Shown: positions 24,716-35,350 of the stretch, in pieces | Layout of the letters: every line of letters starts with the position of its first letter | Numbering within the stretch: position 1 is the first letter of the stretch | From: Onchocerca lupi | Lineage: Eukaryota > Nematoda > Chromadorea > Rhabditida > Onchocercidae | Direction of reading: 5' to 3' | Length of the DNA: 64,000 nucleotides | Assembly (NCBI GenBank): GCA_028564675.1 | Contig: JAOVVO010000249.1 | Location: 1 to 64,000 of the forward strand | Program-made: the position numbers and the translations under genes | The notes under the pieces: model-generated | Database searches by the model: none | What the model saw: the letters and a program-made list of their open reading frames with translations, nothing else | What the model was told of the DNA's origin: nothing

Positions 24716-27530
24716 ATGAGTCAGTATTTATCTATCTACAATCTTTCCCATATCTTACTAATTGAATTAATTTACTGCATCATCCTACAAAGAAGTCAAG
24801 CTTTACGAATTATTGGCACCTGGAGCTCTCGTAGTGATAAATTTTCAATTCTTGCTAAATTTGGCTTCCAGCAGATCGATCCATTGGATGCGGAGCATAG
24901 CCGTGGATTTGTTTATGACAATGTGTTTTCATAGATAATTAATAGAGATAATTCTCTTTTTTTTATTCCGGACTCTGCTTCACTTTGAACTGTCAAAATC
25001 CGTTCAAAAGATTGTATTTGTTTGCTATTTGACTTCAACTATTGTAGCACGAGGAGTACTGCTGATTGCACCGAAAACACTTGTCAATGAATTTCCTAAT
25101 AAAGCAACGCTAGAGCAGTCGTGCGATTCTTTGTTGCAGGTATTTCAGAAATATTTGATAGAATATGAAGTATTTTGGTCTTCACATTCTTTGTAATGTT
25201 TATTGAATCACATAATGCTTAATCAGTGGAGGAAGAGGCATGTCACTTATAAAATCCCATATCAAGAAATTAGAATAGGAAGATCAAAACAAAGAAGAAA
25301 TAAAGACAGCAATATAGTGCATAATAGCACTATCTCTAAAAGTGATGAGCTATGCACAAGGCCTAAGGAAGTAATCCAGCTGTAGATTCCCCTACTGCTA
25401 ACTTGTTCATCTCAGTCACTGATTCCACTTTAAATAATTTCTTCCTTACAGTTAAGCCATTAGAGATTTCCCTTTTGAGCTGATTTTTATGCAGTTGAAT
25501 GTTTATATAGCGTTCAGTGCATTGGCAGTTATGTATGAGACTTTTTCTGTAAATATTTTGTTTAGTTCATTAAATCTCCAACAAATAAATTAAATCTGAA
25601 ACATATTGCAGCTAAAAAAAATTGGTATTACTATAAAGGTTAAGGCGCACATAGCTTCTTAGTTCAAGCATAACAAATGTACTTGACCAGTAATTGACGT
25701 TGGCATCTACTACTCTTCAGGTAATAATTGATTCACAAATGACTCTCAGGATAGAGGAACCAGCAATTCCTCAATATTGGTATGTGATAATAGTTGCCTG
25801 TTATTTTGATATCCATTGTTTATGGAAATCATCAGTTAAGGAAGTTATTGTACATTATGATTTATGGCTTACAAACGGGAGTCCTCTTATGCGTTACTTG
25901 AATCCTTTCGGCCATCAGTTCAGCTTCGAAGAACAAGTATGCTCCAGTTTTCCTCTCCAAAATGAGTAAAATTACATCTGAAAGTCGAGACATAATACCA
26001 TATAATTTTCGGTTTCTTTTTTTCTCGAGAACTTTCTGCTCTTCTTTTTTTTTTTTTCTTTTTATTAATGTGATTGGTTTTAGAATTCTGCTGAGATATG
26101 CATGCTTTTGTTTATACTATATATAGTGGTTGGGTTTTGTCAGTGGCGTTCTGTGATGTTATGCAACTCTGCATCATTTTTCCCACGCTATTAGCTTCTT
26201 AACTGTATTATTGTATTGAAAACGTTCGGTCTTGCTTTGCACTGCTTAAATGTTATCACATTCTCTTTTGATGGTCAGGCAAGTTTTAGCTTATTCAAGC
26301 ACGAAGATTATTATTATGAATTCTCAGACAACATTTTGTCTTTGAAGAAGTGGTGTATTTTTATTTTCAGGGGATTTTGTTTACTCGTCTTCTTGGTGAA
26401 ATTGCTCGCTTGATGTCGACGTGCCTTCTTTGTTTACTGCTCATATTAATTAGTTATGGTTGGTTATTCGCCAATAGCAGTGAAATTTTACTGTATCCAA
26501 AAGTTGTTATTATCTGGGTTCTTTTTACGTCTGCTCATTTCCTGCTCTTTTTCATCAATTTTGTATGTTTTTGTCTCATTTCCATTTTTAAAACATTTGA
26601 TGCCTTTCATTCCAGATTAACCTCCTTGGTACTTGGGACTTTTTTCTCCTTTTTCTAGCTTCATTTTCGACTTTTGCATACTATTATTTGTTGAAAAATA
26701 TGCAGTTTTTCGTTGATGGTGTACTGCAAGATATCGACATGTTAAATCTTGGCCAGGCCACGGGATGATTTTAATTCGTATGCTACAAGCGCTTTGGTTC
26801 TTCATACGAATTCGCCGTATGATAAATGAGTGAGTTCTCATTTAATATTTTCATGGTAACAATTGAGTATGAATATGATCATCATGCTTTTCATCGATTC
26901 GAACTGCAGAGAAAGTGAGGAACAGAAAGCAGTCTTCTTGGCGCATTTCGGTGCTGGTTTTCTTGTATGGTTTGTTTATGTCTTTGGTCTTGGAATTATT
27001 GCTTCTTTTGTATCTGCTCTGTGGAGATTTAAAATGATCCTTGGTGAGCTATAATTTCATCTATCTTTTATTATTTAATTTCATTTTAATCTGAATACAG
27101 TTGTCAAATACTTTCTTATAAACATAATTACTTTAATGTTACTATTACTGTTGCTTTTTTCAGTTATAACTACGGCGGCAAATTTTGCTGCAGTCACATG
27201 TCTGGTGCATTTATTTTGGTCTACTAGTTCGAATCGACATTATTTTCTGGCGGATATCATGTTAGCAGTTTTTATTTTCTTCATCAATTTTTATATTTCA
27301 TATCAAAATTTGTTGGGTGATTGAAGATAACACTAACTCGTGGAATGTGTGGTTCGTCTTTTAATCAATATGTTTTTTTTTTTTGAATTGCTCGAATCAT
27401 ATTTAGATCACACAGACGGTTTGTCTTAGCTAATGAGAATGAAGGCGAAGATTTTGAGAATCTGCTGATTAGTGACAGTGCTGATGCTGATGCGGATAGC
27501 CTTGTTAGTAGCATATTGGAAAATATCTGA
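24716..27530 (+). CDS. TMEM145/GPR180-family seven-transmembrane protein (11 exons, complete)
   Basis: The family has an N-terminal extracellular GOLD-like domain followed by a GpcrRhopsn4 seven-helix domain; its roles are poorly known (GPR180 is linked to TGF-beta/CTHRC1 signalling in mammals). Exons: 24716-24922, 24948-25139, 25721-25936, 26084-26152, 26195-26278, 26371-26562, 26616-26689, 26731-26829, 26910-27043, 27164-27260, 27407-27530. All phases agree: 495 aa, while human TMEM145 is 493. Residues 1-25 form a signal peptide ending near QRSQA, followed by RIIGTWSSRSDKFSILAKF, matching the family start. YWYVIIVACYF and HYDLWLTNG match the conserved WYIAL and EYEMVLTNG blocks before helix 1. 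Seven hydrophobic segments follow, then an acidic C-tail ending SSILENI. Intron 5 begins with GC; introns 4 and 7 are only 42 and 41 nt. Intron 1 (25 nt, GTGTTT..GAG) is suspiciously short, so exon 1/2 joining is the weakest point. Confidence 0.85.
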
Positions 27531-27637
27531 TTTTATTCCTATTGATGGCTAAGCGAATCGTTGAAATATAATTTTCTTATTGCTCACTGCCTCATTTACT
27601 TATGATACTGTTGAGAAATCTGAATATGTGTACGTGG

Positions 27638-27643
27638 AATAAA
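27638..27643 (+). terminator. Polyadenylation signal AATAAA of the TMEM145-like gene
   Basis: The first AATAAA downstream of the stop at 27530, at a distance of 108 nt, in T-rich context. Confidence 0.6.
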
Positions 27644-28259
27644 TTTTGTTATAATATATCTTTGTTGCTCCTTCTTGCTTTTTATCATTCATTTTTGTTG
27701 TTGGTACTCGAATTTTAATTTTTTTTTTATAGAAATTATGCTGTGCCTTTTATCATCAAAAAATAAATATTTTATTTCATTAGGTTGCCTTTGCAGCAAG
27801 ATTGGCTGACAAAAGCTGATGCGACTTTGTCTGATTTCTTTTCTCGATATGTTGTTTTGTTTACTTTGAAGATCTTGGAAATTTGTGTTATATGTTCTTT
27901 TCAATTTATTTTCCTATCATCCTACTTTTTCATGTCTTCTCGTCCATGCGAATTGACTAGCAATATACTTTACATATCATCATTACCACATTATAAATAG
28001 CAATTTCGTAAAGTTAATTATTAAGTGCCTGTTTTAATTACCAGTAAAAATAGTTAATTTTTTGCACAAAATCGTCAATGCTGTGTTTCCTGTTTTCTTT
28101 TTCCTTCTTTTTTGCTTTTTTACAATAATTGCTTTGTTTCTGTTTCATGAATTCCAACAAATGGATAAAACGACAAATTGTTTGTATGGCCTAAGGGCAG
28201 GTAACAGGTTAGAAATTGATCATCACTTTTTGTACTTCCAAAAGAACAAAAACAAATGG
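27644..28259. other. Intergenic, no gene supported
   Basis: T-rich DNA between the TMEM145-like gene and the groEL relic. The hydrophobic open frame at 27785-28000 has no splice or family support. Confidence 0.5.
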
Positions 28260-28460
28260 CAGAATTCATTGATAGTTGAGAAACATAATTTTTCATTAAT
28301 TGTGTTGGGTGAAGTATCTGCTCAATTCTAGCTTTGACTCTGTTAGTAACTCTATTTTCGCTGACAATTGTAGTATTATCTTTAGTGATTGTAACATTTT
28401 TAGCAATGCCAAGGTCTTCAAGAGTTAGATCTTCCATTTTTATCCGTTCGCGTATTTTGA
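28260..28460 (-). pseudogene. groEL: GroEL (HSP60) fragment of Rickettsiales type, probable nuclear Wolbachia insertion
   Basis: On the minus strand from about 28449 the translation reads IKMEDLTLEDLGIAK, NVTITKDNTTIVSEN, then VKARIEQI. This is the apical-to-intermediate hinge of bacterial GroEL (family text ELGM.LED..LEDLG.AK.V.I.KD.TTI). The wording KDNTTIVSEN and the spacing to VKARIEQI fit Rickettsiales GroEL better than animal mitochondrial HSP60. Only about 45 residues align cleanly. The upstream text (LLKIRER) is garbled, and downstream a frame change seems to continue as TSPNTINEKL, resembling the family's TSDYDKEKL. No start, no splice sites and no intact domain remain, so it is a dead remnant. 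The source genus is inferred from the likely filarial host. Confidence 0.78.
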
Positions 28461-29124
28461 GGAGAAAAAGCAGTAACATTACGAGGATGAGACATAGTGA
28501 ATTTGTTTTTTCTCCTTAGAAGGCAGTGAGAGAGGGTGGAATATTCATCAATAAGCTTTTTTATTCGAAATTAATCGAATTCTGTTTTAATTAAATCCAC
28601 AGAGTTATCAAATGTAAGAAGCATTTTGAATCATTCACTTATTTCTCACTCTCCATCCAAAATTACTGGATTCTAATATTTGCACCTAGAATAGTTTGTT
28701 TGCAGTTATATAACAAATCTTTTTCTGCAGAAAATTTTTCTTATTTAACACCAATCGTTTTATACTAATCTGTACTATAAAAATTTCATTTATTTTTAGC
28801 TTGATTTCCAAAGAATTTTATTTTATTCCTTATGAGAATATAATTTCTAGAAAGAATATTTTCAACCAAATAATTTAGTTGGGATTGAAAGTGTTTGGCT
28901 TTTAGACACAATTACGTTTTGAAAATAATGGTCCATTTGACGGAACTGCTCACCACTGAATTTAATAAATTCGTAGTTCGATCAATTTAGTTTCGAAAAA
29001 TTTTGGGCATCGTTTTGAATGCACTATTGATGGAATGTTTTTCTGTTGCGAACTTTCACCTTCTATTTCACTTTTATATGAACTAATGCATCAAATGCCC
29101 AGCCCATCTGCATATCTGTTTAAC

Positions 29125-29182
29125 AGATAGTCGTTCCGAATGATCATTGTGATAGATCGTCGTTCTGAATGAACATTGTGAA
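29125..29182 (+). repeat. Tandem duplication of a 29-bp unit
   Basis: Two adjacent copies, 29125-29153 and 29154-29182, differ at a few positions; shared core TCGTTC.GAATGA.CATTGTGA. Confidence 0.85.
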
Positions 29183-31199
29183 AATCATTAGAATTCGCTA
29201 TTGCTCATGTTTAGACTGCCTGGATTTTATTTGGGATGAAGGATAGATCGTATTGAAGGAAATCAATGATTGTTTTGAATGAATGATTTTGCACCAGAAT
29301 ATTTTGTGATAGTGAAACATAAAAAGAAGACGACAGTAAGCCATTTTTAAATGAGCGAGGAAAGTATCACGAAAAATAAATATCAAATTGCCTTATTCAA
29401 ATATTTTCTTGTCATCCAGAGCTACTTTTGTAATCATTTAGAATTTTTATGGTGAGTATGATAGAATAAGTATTTACAATCCTTGCTTCTAAATACCATC
29501 CAGCTCCAAATAATTTTTGAAAGCTAACCATATTTAACAATACATCTGCTGTGCAGTTTAGTATTATTTTTTAATAGCATTCTGTTGTACGATAGTCATC
29601 AGAAGTAAATTTCCAGACTTTTCTTTTGAGTTATTTTATTGCAGCTGTCGTGAAGAATTATATATCCAGATTATTTGTTATACAATTTCTTTAACTCATC
29701 TTTCGTCTTATTTCCATTTTTAAACTTTTTTATTTATCTCAGTCTGAATGTTTAAAACCTAAATAATATCATCCAATAAATTTTACTTAATTGAAAGTTG
29801 TTCCTGGCTTAGTTCTCTCTTCCTAATTTTATTGACCATAATTTATATAAAAGAGGTTGCTAATATCACCCTACGTTGCTTCTAGGGTGAAAGATGTTTG
29901 GAAGTCGAAGACGATTCAGGAACTGGAATATATGCTATTTTTTTTCATGGTAAATATCACAGCTGCAGATCTGCCCTTCTTGATAGCCTTTATTAGTCAA
30001 GGCGTTGTCTACTTTGTTACAGGAATGACGCAGAGCATCAATTTTCTTTGTGAACTGCCTTGCTTAAAATTGCATTTACAAAGCAGAAGTATTAATTTCC
30101 GGAAATTTTAGCATGTGAACGAACCTCATGTCACATTTCATTTTAATCGTTTCAGACTGTGAATAATTGAAGTTGAAAAAATATTTGAACAAAAAACTAT
30201 CCAACAAAACTTGATGTTATCATTTTTACCCTACCTATTCTTTTTCAAGAAGGGAAAAGTTCTTTTTCTGCCATAGGATCATATTTGTTGGTAAACAAAG
30301 ATATTATGGTATTTTCAAGATATACATTCTCTTCAGTTATAGGTTGGTGTTAGATTTAATCAGTTATCCTGGTATTCATACAGTGTGGCTGAAATCGCGA
30401 GGAGTATAAGAAAATAAGTGATTTTTGATTTTCAAGTGATCTGTTATTCTTGTTGGATGTGAATATGTTTCTTTGTTTATAGGTCAAATGGCTTTGTAAC
30501 TTTATTCTTTGTTGTAGTCAAGGTCACGCGCCAAAAAAGAACGCGCTCTTATGTGCTATAAATGGCGCCTTATTGTAGATCAAATTCTAGCGGACCATAT
30601 AATATCCTCCCTCTCCAAATAAGAAGAGGGTCCTGACCATAGGATCATTGTTAAAGGATGTGCTACCACGAGGTCAATTGGTTGTATTAATGCTGTATTT
30701 GTCGTGTTTTGTCGCGTCATCATATTTTATAGTAAAGGTTTAATTACCCAAGTTTGAGGTTTCGAGAACAACTCAACAAGAAAGAAGAATTCTCAATAAT
30801 TGTTACGGTTAAGAAGATCGGCAACAATTCCAGAAATCTTAATCATTGTCGCAGTCACAGAAGATCCGCGACATACAGAATTTGATTTTGAAAAAGTGAA
30901 ATTGAGCAACAAAAAGATTTCACTATCTATTTCACCACTGCAACTCGCTACACAATCAAAATTATACAAAATAACCAGTAGTTATATAGATCTTGCAAAG
31001 AGACACAAATATTTCTAAATCTATCTGATAAGGTTCTTAATGGTTTGGACCGTCTCTCAGACAACTGATATGCTGCAATATTTTCTTGGTGCACTTAAAG
31101 CTACCGAGTATATTTATGCTACCGAACTCTGATGCTATTGAACTTGTGAAAGCGTAACTTTAGGTTGTTAACATATTTAATACGAATAATTCGCACCTT

Positions 31200-31270
31200 T
31201 CGATCAGTATCAGTATCATAATCTTTTGATCAGTATCAGTATTATAATCTCTCGATCAGTATCATAATAC
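31200..31270 (+). repeat. Tandem repeat, about 27-bp unit
   Basis: Nearly three copies built on CGATCAGTATCAGTATCATA, with an inner ATCAGT periodicity. Confidence 0.85.
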
Positions 31271-32095
31271 ACATACTGATGCCTTTTCCCAATAAAAAGT
31301 TCTTTTAAAGAGCAAGGTATTGACAAATATTCAAACAAAAATTAATCAATGATTCATAGTTAAATTAGTAATAGTTTTCGTTTTCATAACAAATCTTTTG
31401 ATAAGTGGAATGTAATACATGAATGCATTTCGTTAAGGCAGCATTTCTCTCCATTGATAAAACACCACAGTTGCTGATAAACATAATAAGATTATTTATC
31501 CTCTCTTTCTGAGCCCTAGAAATCTTTCACTACTTCATAGAAGTTTTATATTTTTTATTACTAAAGTTTTCATCTGATAATGCTTTAATGATTATATGCA
31601 GTAAGCATGAAATAACGTTCTGCGTTATTGGAAATTAACTACCTGAGCTTAGTTATTTAGTAATTTTTTGGAAAACTAGCAATGTATTATCGGAGTACAA
31701 ACGAAATGTTAATCTTCGAATGTGCTAACTGATAATTTTATTTTTCATGTGAAATGCTTCAGAACATTTGTCCTTTTTATCACTTATGTGAGTGCTGACT
31801 AAAGAGCAACGGATATCCACAGAACTTTGGCAAGCATTGGTTTTGACTCCATGCTGCTGGATTTATAAGCGGACTGAATCCCATTACGTTATTTGTCAAT
31901 AGATTCATACCACCAGTTGTTTGATTTGATGTAATCTGAAATGCTATTAAATTTTATCTGAAAATTTTTGATATAAATTAGCTGAAATGCTATTTTAAAT
32001 GTCCGTAAAATGGATTGAATATTCTAAATAATCTTTGAATTGAAAATTATGTTTAGTTCTTGCACGGCTAATAATATTTATGTTTTCCCTATTCA

Positions 32096-35000
32096 TTACT
32101 CCTTCGAGATATTTACAGTGATGGAGAAGTTCGAAGAATAAACCAAGGATGTATTGCATAGCATCACATCCTGAAGCGTTATCTATGTTTAATATGAATA
32201 CATGGCATCAAATATATATTTAAAAGACAAGAAAAGTCAAAATGTAAATTACATTATTATCCGTAGATGTTCGACTCCAACTGCATCTTATTTTCTGACC
32301 GTTTATCGCTTTTCCGTTCATCGAAATGATTGCTCGAGTCGCAGCTTCCTTACTCAAATATCGCACGAACGCGTATCCTTGCTGTTTGAATAATCGCACT
32401 TCGATTACAGTAGCAATTGTAGAAAACAACTGCATAAGGTCTTCATCTGCATTTATCCATAAATGAGATAAGAATTTTTAAGAACCGTCCAGATTCTTAT
32501 TTTTTTTATTCTCAATTCTCATTGTCAATTCTCAATACAAATTCTCAATTTTTCTAATTATCAAAACTGATGCATCTTTCAAAACTTTTCTGCAGTATGG
32601 TATATAAATCTAAACTTTTTGATACATGTTTTTAACTAAATAACACTATCCTTTACATTATTGCATCCCAAACTTTGCATTACAATTTATAAATTAACTC
32701 TTTTAATTGAAAAAATGAGGGGAAGACGGGGCTGCAGATATAGGAGGAAGCAATTTCATCAAGAAATAAGTAAGTAAGAAAAATCAGATTCCTGTCTCCC
32801 ACCTTTTTAATTTAAAACCGTTCATCATAAACTTTCTTTTTTCCCCAAAAGAAGTCGGAAAAGAAAGGAATGCAAAGAACGGATTCACTTTTTTCGGAAA
32901 TTTTGTGTTTGAAGATTCTACGAGAACCATAGAAGCAAAACTTCCTTTCAACTCTTTAATTCTTGTGTGTGGATACGGTCGATCACAAATTTGCAGGTCT
33001 GTATACTTACCTCATAATGAAAAAAAGCATCGAAAATCCCTAGAAACTTAGATTATGAATGTGCAACTTACAAGATGCACCACTCAAATAATGGGTTTTA
33101 AAATTTAGTTTTTGATCTCTTCTGGATCAAACTGTAGTCAAAGAGAAAGGGTTAGACAAAGATATATACAGCTAATGACGAGAAAGATTAATAAAACGAA
33201 AACTTCATAACTTTTTTGCAAAGCAGTGACTTATTTGAAGGACCGAGGATTTTGCCTTTTGTAAAATCAACTTTTTGAGTGAAATTGTGATAATCTTGTC
33301 ACTGATTTTAAGATTTATTGTGGTTATATGAATTAATATATGATATGTAAATGCAACCTGCATAATTTGCAATATACTGTAAGATGCGCAGTACAGCAAA
33401 GCTCACCTGTAGTAGCAGATGAAATGTTGCCTACATAAATGGATGTGTTGGCAGCATGGGTCGCGTTGAATATATTTTCATATGTGAGTTGCTTCGTGGC
33501 ATTTTCTTCGCCTCCATCAAATTTGCGAACTGCCCAGTTTGTACGTATTTGTCGTCGTCCGATCATCCGTCCGTTCATTTCCTTGATGGCCTTCTCTGCA
33601 CTCTAAAAATTAGAGCATGTTTCGGATAAAACACTACAATCTTACTAAGCTAGTATTTCTTAATGAAAATCGAAGAAGTGAGAGGAAAAGATAGCTGGAG
33701 GTGAAAGATTTAACTCTAACTTATTATAATAGAAGTGTATGTGCTGATCACTGGAAAATCAAGCAGAATAAAAAAAAAATATAGAAGAGGAAGGGTACGA
33801 AATAAAGATTAGTTCTCAAATTTCCGCAGTAAATAGCAAAAGTGGTGCGGGATTAATTAAAAAGACGCAAAAGATGGACAAGACTTACCTCCTTGAAAAA
33901 GAATGATACAAAGCCATAACCTCTAGATTTCAGTGTTTGAGGGTCTCTGATCACTTTGGCTTCACTGAAACATGACAGACTTGTCAACGATGGAATGAGC
34001 TCTCAATGTCGGACGACAACATTTACCAGAGTTGTAAGACAAAAAGTTCGAGGTATCTAATATCTAGTAACTGCTGGAAATTTCATCCAGGACAACTAGT
34101 GATGATGTATGTAGGCAATAAAGCAAAGCTGAAGTGTTCAGAAAATTCTGCAATCAACGATAGTAAATGTTGGTAAGAGGAAAAGCTCACGGCGAAGGTG
34201 TAAAGAAGTAAACTGTAAGAGAGTCTGAAAACTGACGAGATTTCTCCAAAGCTTTCAAAGGCTGCTTTCAAGGTACAGCTATCTACTTCGGCAGCAAGAT
34301 CGCCAACAAATACATGGAAATTTTCTAAAATGAATCAAAATTAAGTTAATGTTGCACGACTGTCAATCCGATGACCATTTATTTTCCTTTCCCTTTTTTA
34401 TGAAACAACAATTCAATTTTAAACATACTATTCGTGCCGAATTTTGGTGACTGATTTCTTAGACATCCATTTGCTTTTGTTTCCTGCAAACATCATGGCA
34501 ATGCTGACGCAAATTTACTATTTATAAGCACTTTCTACGAAATCTAATTTGCATATCTCACAGCAAGGTGAAAGTGAGAACGTCTGGACGGTTTTAAAGC
34601 ATTATGAGAAATATTTCTGGATATACTGCCACATACTAGGCCAATATATAATGCGGTTTGAACCACTGACTATCTAGAAAGTACATGATAGACGGGTATT
34701 CAACGTTATTTGATGACTGACATCGTAAATCTTTTCATAACACCTTAAATGCCAGACTGTATAAGCATAGAATTATGTTATTATCGGGAAACAAGTACAC
34801 TAAAGGATCAAATGATCTTGGTGAAGTATCGTTAAAAATGTCAAGACGATTCGAAGCGGGTAACTTGTTGCAAAAAGAAGCTTTTGAACATACAGTGATC
34901 GATCGCTGATATGGATTGTAGTACAACGCGCCTGTGGAAGAACTTGAAGATGACTGAGGGAGGAGAAATATTGGGACACCTTCGAATATATTTATAATTG

Positions 35001-35241
35001 ATGGAAGCGTTGATACTGGCTGACTATACTGATTGGTCAAATTTATATACTGTTGCAGTGGCTGATATCCAAAATTAAACATTACCACCGAAGCGCAACA
35101 GATTGGTGATGGAGTATTTCCGGTCAAAGGGGGCTGAGCCGTTAATGCCGAATTTTTTATCTGTGGTAATGCTGTCGTTGTCATGATTTTCTTCGCTAAA
35201 TGATTGGTAAATGTTGAACTTAAGTCTTCTGATATCAACAT
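32096..35241 (-). CDS. tiar: TIA-1/TIAR-family RNA-binding protein with two RRMs (7 exons)
   Basis: TIA-1/TIAR proteins bind U-rich RNA, repress translation in stress granules and affect splicing. Exons (minus): 35241-34744, 34483-34429, 34324-34237, 33964-33889, 33602-33407, 32446-32253, 32170-32096; 393 aa. Family RRM2: NFHVFVGDLAAEVDS (RNP2), SRGYGFVSFF (RNP1), then MNGRMIGRRQIRTNWAVRK. Family RRM3: NTSIYVGNISSATT (RNP2), QGYAFVRYLSKEAA (RNP1), GQKIRCSWSR. RRM1 is absent; the first 166 residues are Ser/Thr/Gln/Asn-rich and disordered in character, whereas vertebrate TIA-1 has RRM1 first and the Q-rich part last. This resembles the reduced TIAR-3 of Caenorhabditis more than TIAR-1. The start is the first ATG after an acceptor TTTTTTTCAG at 35341; GTG at 35313 is in frame but unlikely. 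The last small exon (25 codons with stop) is less sure. Confidence 0.88.
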
Positions 35242-35340
35242 CGATTGTTGTTGCGAAAATGATGATGCACTGCTACAATCATTTGCTGGATATGGGCGCT
35301 TCAGGTTTATCACTTATTTTAAGACCTTTTGCAGGTCCGT

Positions 35341-35350
35341 TCTGAAAAAA
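35341..35350 (-). promoter_or_regulatory. Probable trans-splice acceptor upstream of the TIAR-like gene
   Basis: TTTTTTTCAG on the minus strand, about 100 nt before the chosen ATG, with no open frame entering from upstream. It would give a short 5' UTR after SL addition. Confidence 0.45.

Larger units (their letters stand above)
28480..32095. other. Gene-poor region with short tandem repeats
   Basis: 3.6 kb without a defensible gene. An open frame at 29857-30111 has a plausible membrane-like translation (PFLIAFISQGVVYFV) but no assignable family. Two small tandem repeats are listed separately. Confidence 0.5.

Noticed and set aside
28334..28519. Hydrophobic 61-codon plus-strand frame
   Set aside because: Antisense of the groEL relic; apparent membrane helix arises from the reverse complement.
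30800..31018. 72-codon frame with charged text
   Set aside because: No acceptor, donor or family resemblance; probably chance in AT-rich DNA.
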